Below are positions 42,702 through 51,192 of a stretch of 64,000 bases of DNA, piece after piece. The notes under the pieces are model-generated. The model ran no database searches and was not told the DNA's origin. It saw only the letters and a list, made by a program, of their open reading frames with translations. Numbering within the stretch: the stretch's first letter is position 1; each line of letters starts with the position of its first letter. The translations under genes were made by a program, and so were the position numbers. Source of the stretch: CAYNHT01 sp964397485 (GTDB lineage Bacteria > Bacillota_I > Bacilli_A > RF39 > UBA660); the NCBI GenBank assembly GCA_964397485.1, contig CAYNHT010000002.1, positions 124,001-188,000 of the forward strand. The letters are read 5' to 3'.

Positions 42702-43448
42702 ATGATAAATATTAAAACTCCGCATGAAATAGAATTAATGGAGATAGCTGGTAAAATTGTAGGCGATACACATAACTATATAAAAAAATATATACGACCA
42801 GGTATTACAACTAAGGAATTAGATAAACTTGCATATGATTATATAATTAATTCTAATGCAAAACCCTCTTTTAAAGGTTATGAAGGATATCCAGGATCAA
42901 TTTGTACTTCTATTAATGAAGAAGTTGTTCATGGGATTCCAAGTAACAGAAAATTAAAAGATGGGGATATTATTTCAATTGATATTGGTGCTTGTTATAA
43001 AGGATATCACGGAGATTCAGCATGGACCTACGGTGTAGGTAATATAAGTGAAGAAAAGCAGTATTTATTAGAACATACTGAAAAATCTTTATTTGAAGGA
43101 TTAGCGGTAGTTAAGCCGGGTGCGAGAATTGGTGATATTGGATATGCAATCTCCAAATATATTGAAGACCATAAATTAGGAGTAGTTAAGGAGTTAGTGG
43201 GTCATGGAATTGGAAGTGACTTACACGAAATGCCTGACATACCTAATTTTGGAGAAAAAAATACTGGACCTATCTTAAAAGAAGGTATGGTTATTGCTGT
43301 TGAGCCGATGATCAATCTAGGAACTGATGAAGTTTATATATTAGATGATGGTTGGACAATTGTAACGGCTGATAATAAACCATCTGCTCACTTTGAACAT
43401 ACAATCTTAGTAACAAAAGATGGGTATACAATTTTAACGAAGAGGTGA
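42702..43448 (+). CDS. map: methionine aminopeptidase, type I
   Basis: Removes initiator methionine. 248 residues; metal ligands are readable in SIDIGACYKGYHGDSAWTY (two Asp), LVGHGIGSDLHEMP (His), VIAVEPMI (Glu) and AHFEHTILV (Glu). Start ATG 42702 lies after AAGGTGAG at the end of adk; the upstream GTG 42690 is inside adk and less likely. secY-adk-map-infA is the standard order. Confidence 0.95.
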   Translation: MINIKTPHEIELMEIAGKIVGDTHNYIKKYIRPGITTKELDKLAYDYIINSNAKPSFKGYEGYPGSICTSINEEVVHGIPSNRKLKDGDIISIDIGACYKGYHGDSAWTYGVGNISEEKQYLLEHTEKSLFEGLAVVKPGARIGDIGYAISKYIEDHKLGVVKELVGHGIGSDLHEMPDIPNFGEKNTGPILKEGMVIAVEPMINLGTDEVYILDDGWTIVTADNKPSAHFEHTILVTKDGYTILTKR

Positions 43449-43452
43449 TTTG

Positions 43453-43668
43453 ATGGCCAAAGATGATACTATTGAAGTAGAAGGTAAAGTATTAGAAGTA
43501 TTACCAGGTGGAATTTTTAGAGTAGAACTTGAGAATAAACATACTGTAATAGCTCACGTTTCTGGTAAAATCCGAATGAATTATATTCGCATTTTACCAG
43601 GTGATACAGTAACTATAGAACTGTCGCCATATGACTTAACACGTGGGCGCATAACCTATAGAAAATAA
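43453..43668 (+). CDS. infA: translation initiation factor IF-1
   Basis: 71 residues, single OB-fold: AKDDTIEVEGKVLEVLPGG and IRMNYIRILPGDTVTIELSPYDLTRGRI. Blocks the A site during initiation. AAGAGGTGAT precedes ATG 43453. Confidence 0.96.
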   Translation: MAKDDTIEVEGKVLEVLPGGIFRVELENKHTVIAHVSGKIRMNYIRILPGDTVTIELSPYDLTRGRITYRK

Positions 43669-43682
43669 TAGGAGGGATTTTA

Positions 43683-43796
43683 ATGAAAATAAAACCATCA
43701 GTAAAAAAAATCTGTGATAAATGTAAAATAATTAGACGTAAGGGAAAAGTATATGTAATATGCTCTAACCCAAAACATAAACAAAGACAAGGTTAA
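43683..43796 (+). CDS. rpmJ: 50S ribosomal protein L36
   Basis: 37-residue ORF: MKIKPSVKKICDKCKIIRRK then GKVYVICSNPKHKQRQG. The CxxC ... C ... H zinc ribbon (Cys11, Cys14, Cys27, His32) is the zinc form of L36. GGAGGG precedes ATG 43683. It sits between infA and rpsM as in Bacillus and E. coli (spc block). Confidence 0.97.
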   Translation: MKIKPSVKKICDKCKIIRRKGKVYVICSNPKHKQRQG

Positions 43797-43809
43797 TAGG
43801 AGGTGTTTT

Positions 43810-44175
43810 ATGGCACGTATAAAAGGTGTAGATATACCAAACAATAAAAGAATTGAAATTGCATTAACTTATATTTTCGGAATTGGAAGAGGTTTGTCAA
43901 TTCAAATTTTGAAAGATGCTAATGTTGATTGCAATAAAAAAGCTGGTGATTTAGACAACGAAGAAATTATTCGTATTCGTGACGAAGTTAATAAATATCT
44001 TACTGAAGGTGACTTACGTCGTGAAGTAAATATGAATATCAAAACGAAAATGGAAATTAACTCTTATGAAGGTAGCCGTCACAGAAAAGGTTTACCAGTA
44101 AGAGGACAACGAACTAATCGTAATGCGAGAACTCGTAAGGGTAAAGGAAAAGTAGTTGCTAATAAGAAAAAATAA
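43810..44175 (+). CDS. rpsM: 30S ribosomal protein S13
   Basis: 121 residues: ARIKGVDIPNNKRIEIALTY, the H2TH region and SYEGSRHRKGLPVRGQRTNRNARTRKG cut into the usual SRHRKGLPVRGQ motif. Contacts P-site tRNA and bridges to L5. GGAGG precedes ATG 43810. Confidence 0.97.
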   Translation: MARIKGVDIPNNKRIEIALTYIFGIGRGLSIQILKDANVDCNKKAGDLDNEEIIRIRDEVNKYLTEGDLRREVNMNIKTKMEINSYEGSRHRKGLPVRGQRTNRNARTRKGKGKVVANKKK

Positions 44176-44202
44176 TTTGTAACGAAAAAGGAGGTTATAT
44201 AA

Positions 44203-44586
44203 ATGGCTTATAAACCAAGAAAACGTAAAGTTAAGAAGAATGTGCCAGAAGGACGTGCATATATTCACTCTACTTTTAATAACACTATTGTTACTATAAG
44301 TGATAAAGATGGAAATGCAATTAGTTGGGCTTCTGCTGGAACATTAGGATTTAAGGGAAGTAAGAAATCAACACCATTTGCGGCTGGTATGTCAGCTGAA
44401 GCGGCTGGTAAAGCTGCTACAGATATGGGTATGAAAAAAGTTGAAGTATTTGTTAAAGGTTTAGGTTCGGGTCGTGAAACGGCTATTCGTTCACTTCAAA
44501 CTGCTGGATTAGAAATTACTTCAATATCTGATGTAACACCGATACCACATAACGGATGTCGTCCACCAAAACGTCCACGTGGATAA
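44203..44586 (+). CDS. rpsK: 30S ribosomal protein S11
   Basis: 127 residues: GRAYIHSTFNNTIVTISD, GSKKSTPFAAGMSAEAAGK and the C-terminus PIPHNGCRPPKRPRG. Platform protein near the E-site codon. AAAAGGAGG precedes ATG 44203. Confidence 0.97.
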   Translation: MAYKPRKRKVKKNVPEGRAYIHSTFNNTIVTISDKDGNAISWASAGTLGFKGSKKSTPFAAGMSAEAAGKAATDMGMKKVEVFVKGLGSGRETAIRSLQTAGLEITSISDVTPIPHNGCRPPKRPRG

Positions 44587-44606
44587 AAGAAAAGGAGTGT
44601 GTTAGA

Positions 44607-45557
44607 GTGTTAAACTTTGAAAAACCAATATATAAAATAACTGAATATGTAGAAAATAATAATTATGGAAAATTTGAGTTAGAACCTTTAGAAAGAGGTT
44701 TTGGTACGACTATTGGAAATGCACTTAGAAGAGTAATGCTATCAAGTATGCCGGGTAGTGCAATTGTAGCTGTGAAAATAGATGGAGTTATGCATGAATT
44801 CCAAACTATTGAAGGAGTAGTAGAAGACGTAACATCATTTGTTCTTAATTTAAAAAGTATTGTTGTAAAAAATCATTCTAATGAACAAAAAGTAATTAGA
44901 TTATCTATATCCGAAGAGAGAGTTGTTACAGCTAAAGATATTGAGACAGATTCAGATATTGAAATAGTTAATAAAGATCAAGTTATTGCAACTTTATCTA
45001 AAGGCGGAAAATTAGATATGGAAATGATCGTTGCTAACGGTCGTGGATATGTTCCTGCTAATGAAAACAAAAAATATATTGAGAATGCAAAAATAGGATA
45101 TATTCCAATGGATGCTCTTTATTCACCAATTGAAAGAATTAGTTATGAAGTAGAAAGTGCCAGAGTTGGTCAAGACGCTAACTATGACAAACTTATTCTA
45201 CATGTACATACTAACGGTTCAACTCGTCCTGAAGATGCAATTGCTTTAGGGTCTAAAATATTAATTGAACATTTTAATATTCTGACAAATTTAAGTGAAA
45301 TAGCAGATACTACAGGCGTTATGAGTGCTAAACAAGAAGATAGTAAACTTAAGAAATTAGAAACATCTATTGATGATTTGGATTTCTCAGTTCGTGCTTA
45401 TAACTGTTTGAAAAGAGCTGGTATAAATACTTTAGGCGATTTGACTGAAAAATCAGAACTAGAAATGATGAAAATCCGTAATTTAGGTAAAAAATCTTTA
45501 AAAGAAGTTATTGATAAAATTAAAGACATGGGACTTAAATTCCGTGATGAAGACTAA
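44607..45557 (+). CDS. rpoA: DNA-directed RNA polymerase subunit alpha
   Basis: 316 residues: N-terminal dimerisation domain (FELEPLERGFGTTIGNALRRV) and C-terminal HhH domain that contacts UP elements and activators (LDDLDFSVRAYNCLKRAGI-like region, RNLGKKSLKEV). The frame opens upstream inside rpsK, but AAAGGAG at 44591-44597 and the family start support GTG 44607, a non-AUG start. Confidence 0.96.
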   Translation: MLNFEKPIYKITEYVENNNYGKFELEPLERGFGTTIGNALRRVMLSSMPGSAIVAVKIDGVMHEFQTIEGVVEDVTSFVLNLKSIVVKNHSNEQKVIRLSISEERVVTAKDIETDSDIEIVNKDQVIATLSKGGKLDMEMIVANGRGYVPANENKKYIENAKIGYIPMDALYSPIERISYEVESARVGQDANYDKLILHVHTNGSTRPEDAIALGSKILIEHFNILTNLSEIADTTGVMSAKQEDSKLKKLETSIDDLDFSVRAYNCLKRAGINTLGDLTEKSELEMMKIRNLGKKSLKEVIDKIKDMGLKFRDED

Positions 45558-45574
45558 TAGGTAGGAGGAATATT

Positions 45575-45922
45575 ATGTATAGAAAATTAGGACGTACTAA
45601 TAAACATAGAAGAAGTATGCTTGCTAATTTAACTAAAGATTTAATTATGCATGAGAGAATCGAAACAACTGAAACTAGAGCTAAAGAAGTTCGTAAGTTT
45701 GTTGATAAGATGATTACTTATGGTAAAGATGGTTCTTTAGTTTCAAGAAGAAAAGCATTAGCTTTCTTACAAAATGATAATACGGCGACAAAAAAAGTAT
45801 TTGATGATTTAGCAAAGAGATTTGCTAGCAGAAATGGTGGATACACTAGAATTTTAAAATTAACAGAGCGAAGAGGCGACGACGCTCTTATGGTAATACT
45901 AGAATTAGTTGAAGGGGAATAA
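45575..45922 (+). CDS. rplQ: 50S ribosomal protein L17
   Basis: 115 residues: MYRKLGRTNKHRRSMLANL and ERIETTETRAKEVRKFVDKMI. Sits at the tunnel exit. Last gene of the S10-spc-alpha run; its stop lies in a terminator. In Bacillus the next gene is ecfA1; here three genes intervene. Confidence 0.97.
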   Translation: MYRKLGRTNKHRRSMLANLTKDLIMHERIETTETRAKEVRKFVDKMITYGKDGSLVSRRKALAFLQNDNTATKKVFDDLAKRFASRNGGYTRILKLTERRGDDALMVILELVEGE

Positions 45923-45937
45923 TATCTCCTTTTTTTG
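45912..45937 (+). terminator. intrinsic terminator of the ribosomal superoperon
   Basis: AAGGGGA (45912-45918) pairs with TCTCCTT (45925-45931, one G-T pair), then T residues. The 5' arm overlaps the rplQ stop. Confidence 0.78.
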
Positions 45938-45966
45938 TTGTTTTATTTACCTAAATATTATATAAT
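45938..45966 (+). promoter_or_regulatory. promoter of the SDR/acyltransferase pair
   Basis: TTGTTT (45938-45943), 17-base spacer, TATAAT (45961-45966), directly after the superoperon terminator. Confidence 0.65.
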
Positions 45967-45993
45967 TAAATAAAGAATGGTTGAGGTGATTAA

Positions 45994-46746
45994 ATGAAAG
46001 CATTAATAACAGGAGCAAGTTCTGGAATTGGAAAAGATATGGCAAGAATTTTAAGTAGTAGAGGTTACGATTTAATATTAGTTGCAAGAGATAAAGAAAA
46101 GTTAGAAAAATTAAAAAAAGAGTTAACTACAGAAGTACAAATAATAAGTATGGATATTTCAAGTACCTTTAACTGTATGAAATTATATAATAGAGTAAAA
46201 AAAGAAGATATTGATATATTAGTAAATAATGCAGGTTTTGGAGTTTATGGGAAATTTGATGAGACTAGTCTAGATAAAGAACTTGATATGATTGATTTAA
46301 ATATTAAGGCTGTTCATACTTTGACGAAAATGTTTTTAAAAGATTTTAAAGAAAAAAATAAAGGTTATATTTTGAATGTATCATCTGCAGCTGCATTTTT
46401 ACCAAGGCCTTTAATGGCAGGATATTATGCGAGTAAAGCTTATGTTTTAAGACTTACAGAAGCAATATATGAAGAACTTAGACAAGATAATAGTAGTGTA
46501 TACGTTGGAGCATTATGTCCAGGTCCAGTTAATACAAATTTTAATAATGTGGCAGGAGTTAAATTTTCGGTAGAAGCTTTGGAAAGTTATGATGTTGCAT
46601 CCTATGCTGTTAAAAAGATGTTTGAGCGTGAAATGATTATAATACCAGGAAAAATGATGAAATTTAATATTTTCATGAACAAATTCATTCCGAAAAAGGC
46701 ATTGTTAAAAATGGCGTATGGAATTCAAAAAAAGAAGGACCAATAA
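45994..46746 (+). CDS. short-chain dehydrogenase/reductase
   Basis: Classical SDR of 250 residues: Rossmann motif TGASSGIG near the start, NNAG, catalytic Ser (NVSSAAAF) and YYASK with the Tyr-Lys pair. The ALCPGPVNTNF segment and basic C-terminus (KMAYGIQKKKDQ) resemble the DltE/YqjQ type. Likely cytoplasmic NAD(P)-dependent oxidoreductase; substrate unknown. It overlaps the next gene by one base, so the two are probably co-translated. Confidence 0.9.
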   Translation: MKALITGASSGIGKDMARILSSRGYDLILVARDKEKLEKLKKELTTEVQIISMDISSTFNCMKLYNRVKKEDIDILVNNAGFGVYGKFDETSLDKELDMIDLNIKAVHTLTKMFLKDFKEKNKGYILNVSSAAAFLPRPLMAGYYASKAYVLRLTEAIYEELRQDNSSVYVGALCPGPVNTNFNNVAGVKFSVEALESYDVASYAVKKMFEREMIIIPGKMMKFNIFMNKFIPKKALLKMAYGIQKKKDQ

Positions 46747-47348
46747 TGACAAAATATATTGATGTTACTAATACATATATAGATGCAAGTGTAGAAATCG
46801 GTGAAAATACAATTATATATCCAAACGTAATGATTAAAGGAAAATCTAAAATTGGTGATAATTGTATTATATACATGGGATGTTATATAGAGGATTCCAC
46901 TATTGGTGATAATAACACTATATATAATTCACACATCAGTAAAAGTAATATAGGAAACAATAATGAAATTGGTCCATATGCTAATATTAGAGAAAATAAT
47001 AATATTAGAAATAATATAAAAATAGGGTCTTTTGTTGAATTGAAAAATTGTGATATAGAAGAATATACTAGGATACCCCATATTTCTTATTTAGGGGATA
47101 CTACAGTGGGTAAAAGGGTAAATGTTGGATGTGGAACCACAACTGCTAATTTTGATGGTGAAAATAAGCAAAAAACAATAATCAAGGATGATGTTTTTGT
47201 GGGATGTAATACAACTATAATAGCTCCAGTTATCCTAGAAAAAAACAGTGTAGTTGCTGCAGGTTCAACTATCACTGAGGATGTAAATGAAAATTCACTT
47301 GCTATAGCTAGAAGTAGACAGATTACAAAAGAAGACTATTATGATTAG
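46746..47348 (+). CDS. stand-alone GlmU C-terminal-like left-handed beta-helix acyltransferase
   Basis: 200 residues made of hexapeptide repeats ([IV]G..N.I type) with a terminal region close to the GlmU acetyltransferase half: GPYANIRENNNI, the HISYLGDTTVGKRVNVGCG box keeping the catalytic His, TTANFDGENKQKT and AAGSTITEDVNENSLAIARSRQ. The GlmU uridylyltransferase half is absent. It may acetylate glucosamine-1-phosphate or a similar amino sugar, with a separate pyrophosphorylase elsewhere. A terminator follows. Substrate is inference. Confidence 0.85.
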   Translation: MTKYIDVTNTYIDASVEIGENTIIYPNVMIKGKSKIGDNCIIYMGCYIEDSTIGDNNTIYNSHISKSNIGNNNEIGPYANIRENNNIRNNIKIGSFVELKNCDIEEYTRIPHISYLGDTTVGKRVNVGCGTTTANFDGENKQKTIIKDDVFVGCNTTIIAPVILEKNSVVAAGSTITEDVNENSLAIARSRQITKEDYYD

Positions 47349-47371
47349 AAACACTTATAAGGTGTTTTTTT
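47348..47371 (+). terminator. intrinsic terminator after the acyltransferase
   Basis: AAACAC (47349-47354) pairs with GTGTTT (47362-47367), followed by a T run. Overlaps the stop codon. Confidence 0.7.
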
Positions 47372-47376
47372 AGTGA

Positions 47377-47405
47377 TTGACAATATTTATATTATATGTT
47401 AAACT
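47377..47405 (+). promoter_or_regulatory. strong sigma-A-type promoter of the prepilin-GH18 gene
   Basis: TTGACA (47377-47382), a perfect -35, 17-base spacer ending in a TG extension, and TAAACT (47400-47405). Confidence 0.65.
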
Positions 47406-47461
47406 CACTAGTGTAAATAACAATAAAAATATTGTTTTTTTTTAGGAAGAAGGAATTAAGT

Positions 47462-49435
47462 TTGAAAAAAGGGTTCACATTGATTGAGTTACTAGCAGTA
47501 ATAGTTATATTGGCTATTTTAGCACTAATTGCCATACCAATTATTAATAATGTTATATTAGGTGCTAAAAAGAATGCTTTTAGAGTAAGTGCTTCTTATA
47601 TTCTTGACGCAGCAGATTATTATTTTTTTACTCATGATGAAATAAATAATAATGATTTTATTAAATTAGATATAGGCAAAAATGATGATGTTAAAATTCA
47701 ATTTAAAGGATCTCGACCTGATAATGGGCAAGTACTTAGAGATAGTGATGGAAACGTTAGTCTGTATATGTATAGCAAGGACTTAAAGGCATGTGTTATC
47801 AAAGATTATTATAATGATGATATAATTTTACATGAAAATGTAACGGAGGATATATGTAAAAAAGTATTAGAAAAACCATTGATATTATCTGATATAGTTA
47901 AAATAGGAGATTATGTCAATTATGAAGCAGGGATATGGAATGAAAATAAACCTTACGGGGATATAATTTCGTTTGGAGAATTTGGGGGATACCAATCTGG
48001 TATGAGTAGAAATCAAGGTGTGGCTTGTGAAAATAATGGATCAATTGTTAATGAGGCATATGGATGGAGAGTCATTGATGTTGATCAGTCAACAGGTGCT
48101 GTATCGTTAGTTCATGCAGGGACACCAGAATGTTATAGAAATGAATGGGGAAGAAATACAGAATCAGTAGATATTTTAAAAAACCGTAATTATAGTATTT
48201 ATGTTGATAGCAAATATGCAAAATCAGCAACTATTTTCACAAAAGAAATGGCTGAAAAAGTGTATGGTTCAATAATAGAGGCTGGTGCTGGCTTTTATGA
48301 TTTAGAACATGATGTTTTAAAATCATATTCACGTTATTGGTTTCCAACGCCACATGGAGATAATAATCTTATGTATGTTCAACCTGGGGGATATGTTGGC
48401 AGCATGGGTTCATACACATATGGAATAAGACCGGTGGTAATTTTAAAAGAGAATCTTCTAATAACAGACGGAACGGGAACTATCAACAATGGATACAAAA
48501 TTGAAACTAAGTTTACGGCGAAATCAGCAATTGAAAATGAGGGGTTATTAACAGGCTATTGGGAAAATTGGAATGGTGTATCAAATATAGAATTATCTAA
48601 AGTTCCATATTCCTATGATATAATTGCTTTAGCATTTGGATTGACAAAAGATGGTTCTTTAAAAGGTACGGTGGACTTTAGTTTAGATCAATATTTATCT
48701 AATCATTTAGATGGATACACAGGGCAAGATTTAAAAGATGATATTAGGGTCCTTCAAATGAGAGGTAAGAAAGTAGTTTTGTCTATTGGTGGAGCTACAG
48801 GTAACGTTATTGTAGATGATGAGCAATCAACTGATAATTTTGTTAATAGTGTTATGAATCTAATTAATGAGTACAAATTTGATGGAATTGATATTAATCT
48901 TGAAAACGGTATTTATCCAACTTTTCTAGCAAACGCATTAACTAGAATTTCTAATAATATTGGTCCCAATTTTATTTTGACACTTGCTCCTCAAACTGTT
49001 GATTTCAAAGTGAATGGTTCAGGTCAAGTATCAGGTGCATATTATGATTTAATATCACAAATCAAAGAAATAGTGACAATAGTTAATATTCAATTGTATA
49101 ATTCAGGTGATCAATATGGCTTAGATGGTAATATTTATTATCCGGGTACAGTAGATTTTATCACCTCCCTTACTACAATACTGCTTGAGAATGGATTAGA
49201 ACAATCTCAAGTGGGTATAGGAACAAACTATAATTCTACTAAAACCGGATACATGGAACCAGAATATATAATAGATGCATATAATTCTTTAAAATTGGGC
49301 GGAACTACACTGGGCGGTACTTATGATATACCAAATCAATATCCAAATTTAGGTGGTTTTATGATATGGTCAATAAATGGTGATCACAGTATTGGTAATA
49401 AATTCAGTGATGCATATATAACAGTATTAAAATAA
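47462..49435 (+). CDS. prepilin-type protein fused to a GH18 chitinase-D-like domain
   Basis: 657 residues. Residues 1-30 are a class III prepilin signal: KKG then FTLIELLAVIVILAILALIAIP, with the peptidase Gly4, methylatable Phe5 and Glu9. After a pilin-like helix, residues about 149-345 resemble the DUF6273-type module (GDYVNYEAG, GWRVIDVD, YGIRPVVILKENLLI); this is from memory. Residues about 364-650 are GH18: GYWENWNG, VVLSIGGATG, and FDGIDINLE at 473-481 with catalytic Glu481 and an Asn at 479 where Asp is usual. TTG 47462 is chosen because AAGGA lies 7 bases upstream and it gives a normal prepilin leader. Own TTGACA promoter and terminator. Probably surface-displayed; no pilus assembly genes are in the window. 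Confidence 0.9.
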   Translation: MKKGFTLIELLAVIVILAILALIAIPIINNVILGAKKNAFRVSASYILDAADYYFFTHDEINNNDFIKLDIGKNDDVKIQFKGSRPDNGQVLRDSDGNVSLYMYSKDLKACVIKDYYNDDIILHENVTEDICKKVLEKPLILSDIVKIGDYVNYEAGIWNENKPYGDIISFGEFGGYQSGMSRNQGVACENNGSIVNEAYGWRVIDVDQSTGAVSLVHAGTPECYRNEWGRNTESVDILKNRNYSIYVDSKYAKSATIFTKEMAEKVYGSIIEAGAGFYDLEHDVLKSYSRYWFPTPHGDNNLMYVQPGGYVGSMGSYTYGIRPVVILKENLLITDGTGTINNGYKIETKFTAKSAIENEGLLTGYWENWNGVSNIELSKVPYSYDIIALAFGLTKDGSLKGTVDFSLDQYLSNHLDGYTGQDLKDDIRVLQMRGKKVVLSIGGATGNVIVDDEQSTDNFVNSVMNLINEYKFDGIDINLENGIYPTFLANALTRISNNIGPNFILTLAPQTVDFKVNGSGQVSGAYYDLISQIKEIVTIVNIQLYNSGDQYGLDGNIYYPGTVDFITSLTTILLENGLEQSQVGIGTNYNSTKTGYMEPEYIIDAYNSLKLGGTTLGGTYDIPNQYPNLGGFMIWSINGDHSIGNKFSDAYITVLK

Positions 49436-49441
49436 GTGGAA

Positions 49442-49476
49442 AAGAGGTATAATTATTATCATTTTACTTCTTTTTT
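49442..49476 (+). terminator. intrinsic terminator of the prepilin-GH18 gene
   Basis: AAGAGGTA (49442-49449) pairs with TACTTCTT (49465-49472, one G-T pair), then T residues. Confidence 0.65.
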
Positions 49477-49489
49477 ATTGGCATAAAAG

Positions 49490-49518
49490 TTGTAAAAAGC
49501 AAGTATTTATATTATAAT
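49490..49518 (+). promoter_or_regulatory. sigma-A-type promoter of ecfA1-ecfA2-ecfT-truA
   Basis: TTGTAA (49490-49495), 17-base spacer, TATAAT (49513-49518). Confidence 0.78.
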
Positions 49519-49540
49519 AGGTATATTGTGTGGTGAGAAT

Positions 49541-50350
49541 ATGGACGATATTATAATAATTAAAGATTTAATGTTTAAATACAATAATAATGTAATTTTT
49601 GAACAGTTTAGTTTAGATATTAAAGAGGGCAGCTGGACAACTTTGATTGGTCCAAATGGTAGCGGTAAAAGCACTTTAGTAAAAATTCTTTTAGGACTAT
49701 TAAAGTTTGAAGGATATATTAATATTGACAAATGTATTCTATCTAAAGATAATTTTAGAGAAATAAGGAGTAAAATAGGAGTAGTATTCGAAAATCCAGA
49801 TAATTGCTTTGTTGCCGAAACAGTATTAGATGAAATAGCATTTTCATTAGAAAATCTAGAATTTGAAAAAGAAGATATAAGAAAAAGAGTGGTTGAAGTT
49901 AGTGAATATTTAAATATTGTTGATATTCTTGAAAACAATCCCCATAGTTTAAGTGGGGGTCAAAAACAGTTGGTTGCTTTGGCATCTGCTTTAGCTCTTG
50001 ATCCTAAAATATTAATCTTAGATGAGGCATTAACTAGAATTGATAATAAGGAAAAAGATAAAATTTTAAAAATAATCAAAAAGATACATAAAGATAAAAA
50101 TATTACAATTGTGAATGTGACTCACGATATGGAAGAAACTATATATGGTGATGATATAATCGTTATAGATAAAGGGAAGATTATCTTAAAGGGCATAAAA
50201 GAATTAGTGTTAAAAGAAGAAAAAATATTTAGAGAATTAGGGCTAGAATTGCCATTTATGGCTTCGTTATCACTAAAGTTACAATATTATGATCTGATTG
50301 ATGATATAATATTGGACATGGATAAGTTGGTGGATAAATTATGGAAATAA
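49541..50350 (+). CDS. ecfA1: energy-coupling factor transporter ATPase EcfA1
   Basis: ABC ATPase of a group II ECF vitamin/ion importer. 269 residues: Walker A GPNGSGKST (37-45), Q-loop ENPDN, signature LSGGQKQLVALASALA and Walker B ILILDEALTRID, switch His in NVTHDME. In EcfA1 the residue after DEA is a catalytic-site variation (ALTRID against usual PTxGLD). GGTGAG precedes ATG 49541; the open frame starts at 49526. Overlaps ecfA2 by 10 bases. Confidence 0.93.
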   Translation: MDDIIIIKDLMFKYNNNVIFEQFSLDIKEGSWTTLIGPNGSGKSTLVKILLGLLKFEGYINIDKCILSKDNFREIRSKIGVVFENPDNCFVAETVLDEIAFSLENLEFEKEDIRKRVVEVSEYLNIVDILENNPHSLSGGQKQLVALASALALDPKILILDEALTRIDNKEKDKILKIIKKIHKDKNITIVNVTHDMEETIYGDDIIVIDKGKIILKGIKELVLKEEKIFRELGLELPFMASLSLKLQYYDLIDDIILDMDKLVDKLWK

Positions 50351-51192
50351 AATTTGAAAAGGTAGGGTTTTGTTATAACGAAAAGACACCTTTAAAAAAA
50401 GAAGTTTTAAAAGATATTAATTTGACCATTAAAAAAGATAAGATAACAGGAATAGTTGGTAAAAGTGGTAGTGGTAAGACAACGCTAGTTGAAATGATTA
50501 ATGCTTTAGTATTGCCTACTGCAGGTCAGATTACGATAGATAGTTTTGTAATAAAAAAAGGAAAGAAAATTTTTAATGTTAATAACTTAAGAGTTAACAT
50601 AGGGCTTGTGTTTGAATTTCCTGAAGAACAATTTTTTTGTGATACAGTAAAAAAAGAAATAGAGTTTGGAATGAAATATTTTAATTATAAATCAGATAAA
50701 ATTGATAAAAGAGTAAGTGATTCTTTAAAAATGGTTGGGCTTGATGATAGTTATTTAAATAGAGATCCCTTTTCTTTAAGTAGTGGAGAAAAAAGAAAAG
50801 TAGCAATTGCTTCTGTATTGGCATTTAATCCTAAAATAATTATATTAGACGAACCAACAGTTGGACTTGATAGTAACAGCAAAGACAACCTTGTTAAATT
50901 AATGAAAATGTTAAAACAAAAGTATAATAAGACAGTTATAATAGTTAGCCATGATGTTGATTTGTTGCATAGATTAGTGGATTATATTTATATTGTGAAT
51001 AATAAGAAAATAGTTTTACATGGTGAAAAATATGATGTCTTTAAAGAAGAAGATAAATTAAAAAGATATGGATTAACAGTGCCAAAAATAATTGAATTTT
51101 CAAATAAGGTTTTTAAGAAAAAAAATATAAAAATGGGATATCGTGATGACATAAATGATTTAATAAAGGATATATATAGATATGCTAAATAA
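50341..51192 (+). CDS. ecfA2: energy-coupling factor transporter ATPase EcfA2
   Basis: Second ABC ATPase, 283 residues: Walker A GKSGSGKTT (40-48), signature LSSGEKRKVAIASVLA (Ser replacing the usual second Gly of LSGGE), Walker B IIILDEPTVGLD and the switch His in VSHDVD. A C-terminal basic extension follows. With EcfA1 it forms the heterodimer that drives EcfT. Overlaps its neighbours at both ends. Confidence 0.93.
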   Translation: MEIKFEKVGFCYNEKTPLKKEVLKDINLTIKKDKITGIVGKSGSGKTTLVEMINALVLPTAGQITIDSFVIKKGKKIFNVNNLRVNIGLVFEFPEEQFFCDTVKKEIEFGMKYFNYKSDKIDKRVSDSLKMVGLDDSYLNRDPFSLSSGEKRKVAIASVLAFNPKIIILDEPTVGLDSNSKDNLVKLMKMLKQKYNKTVIIVSHDVDLLHRLVDYIYIVNNKKIVLHGEKYDVFKEEDKLKRYGLTVPKIIEFSNKVFKKKNIKMGYRDDINDLIKDIYRYAK

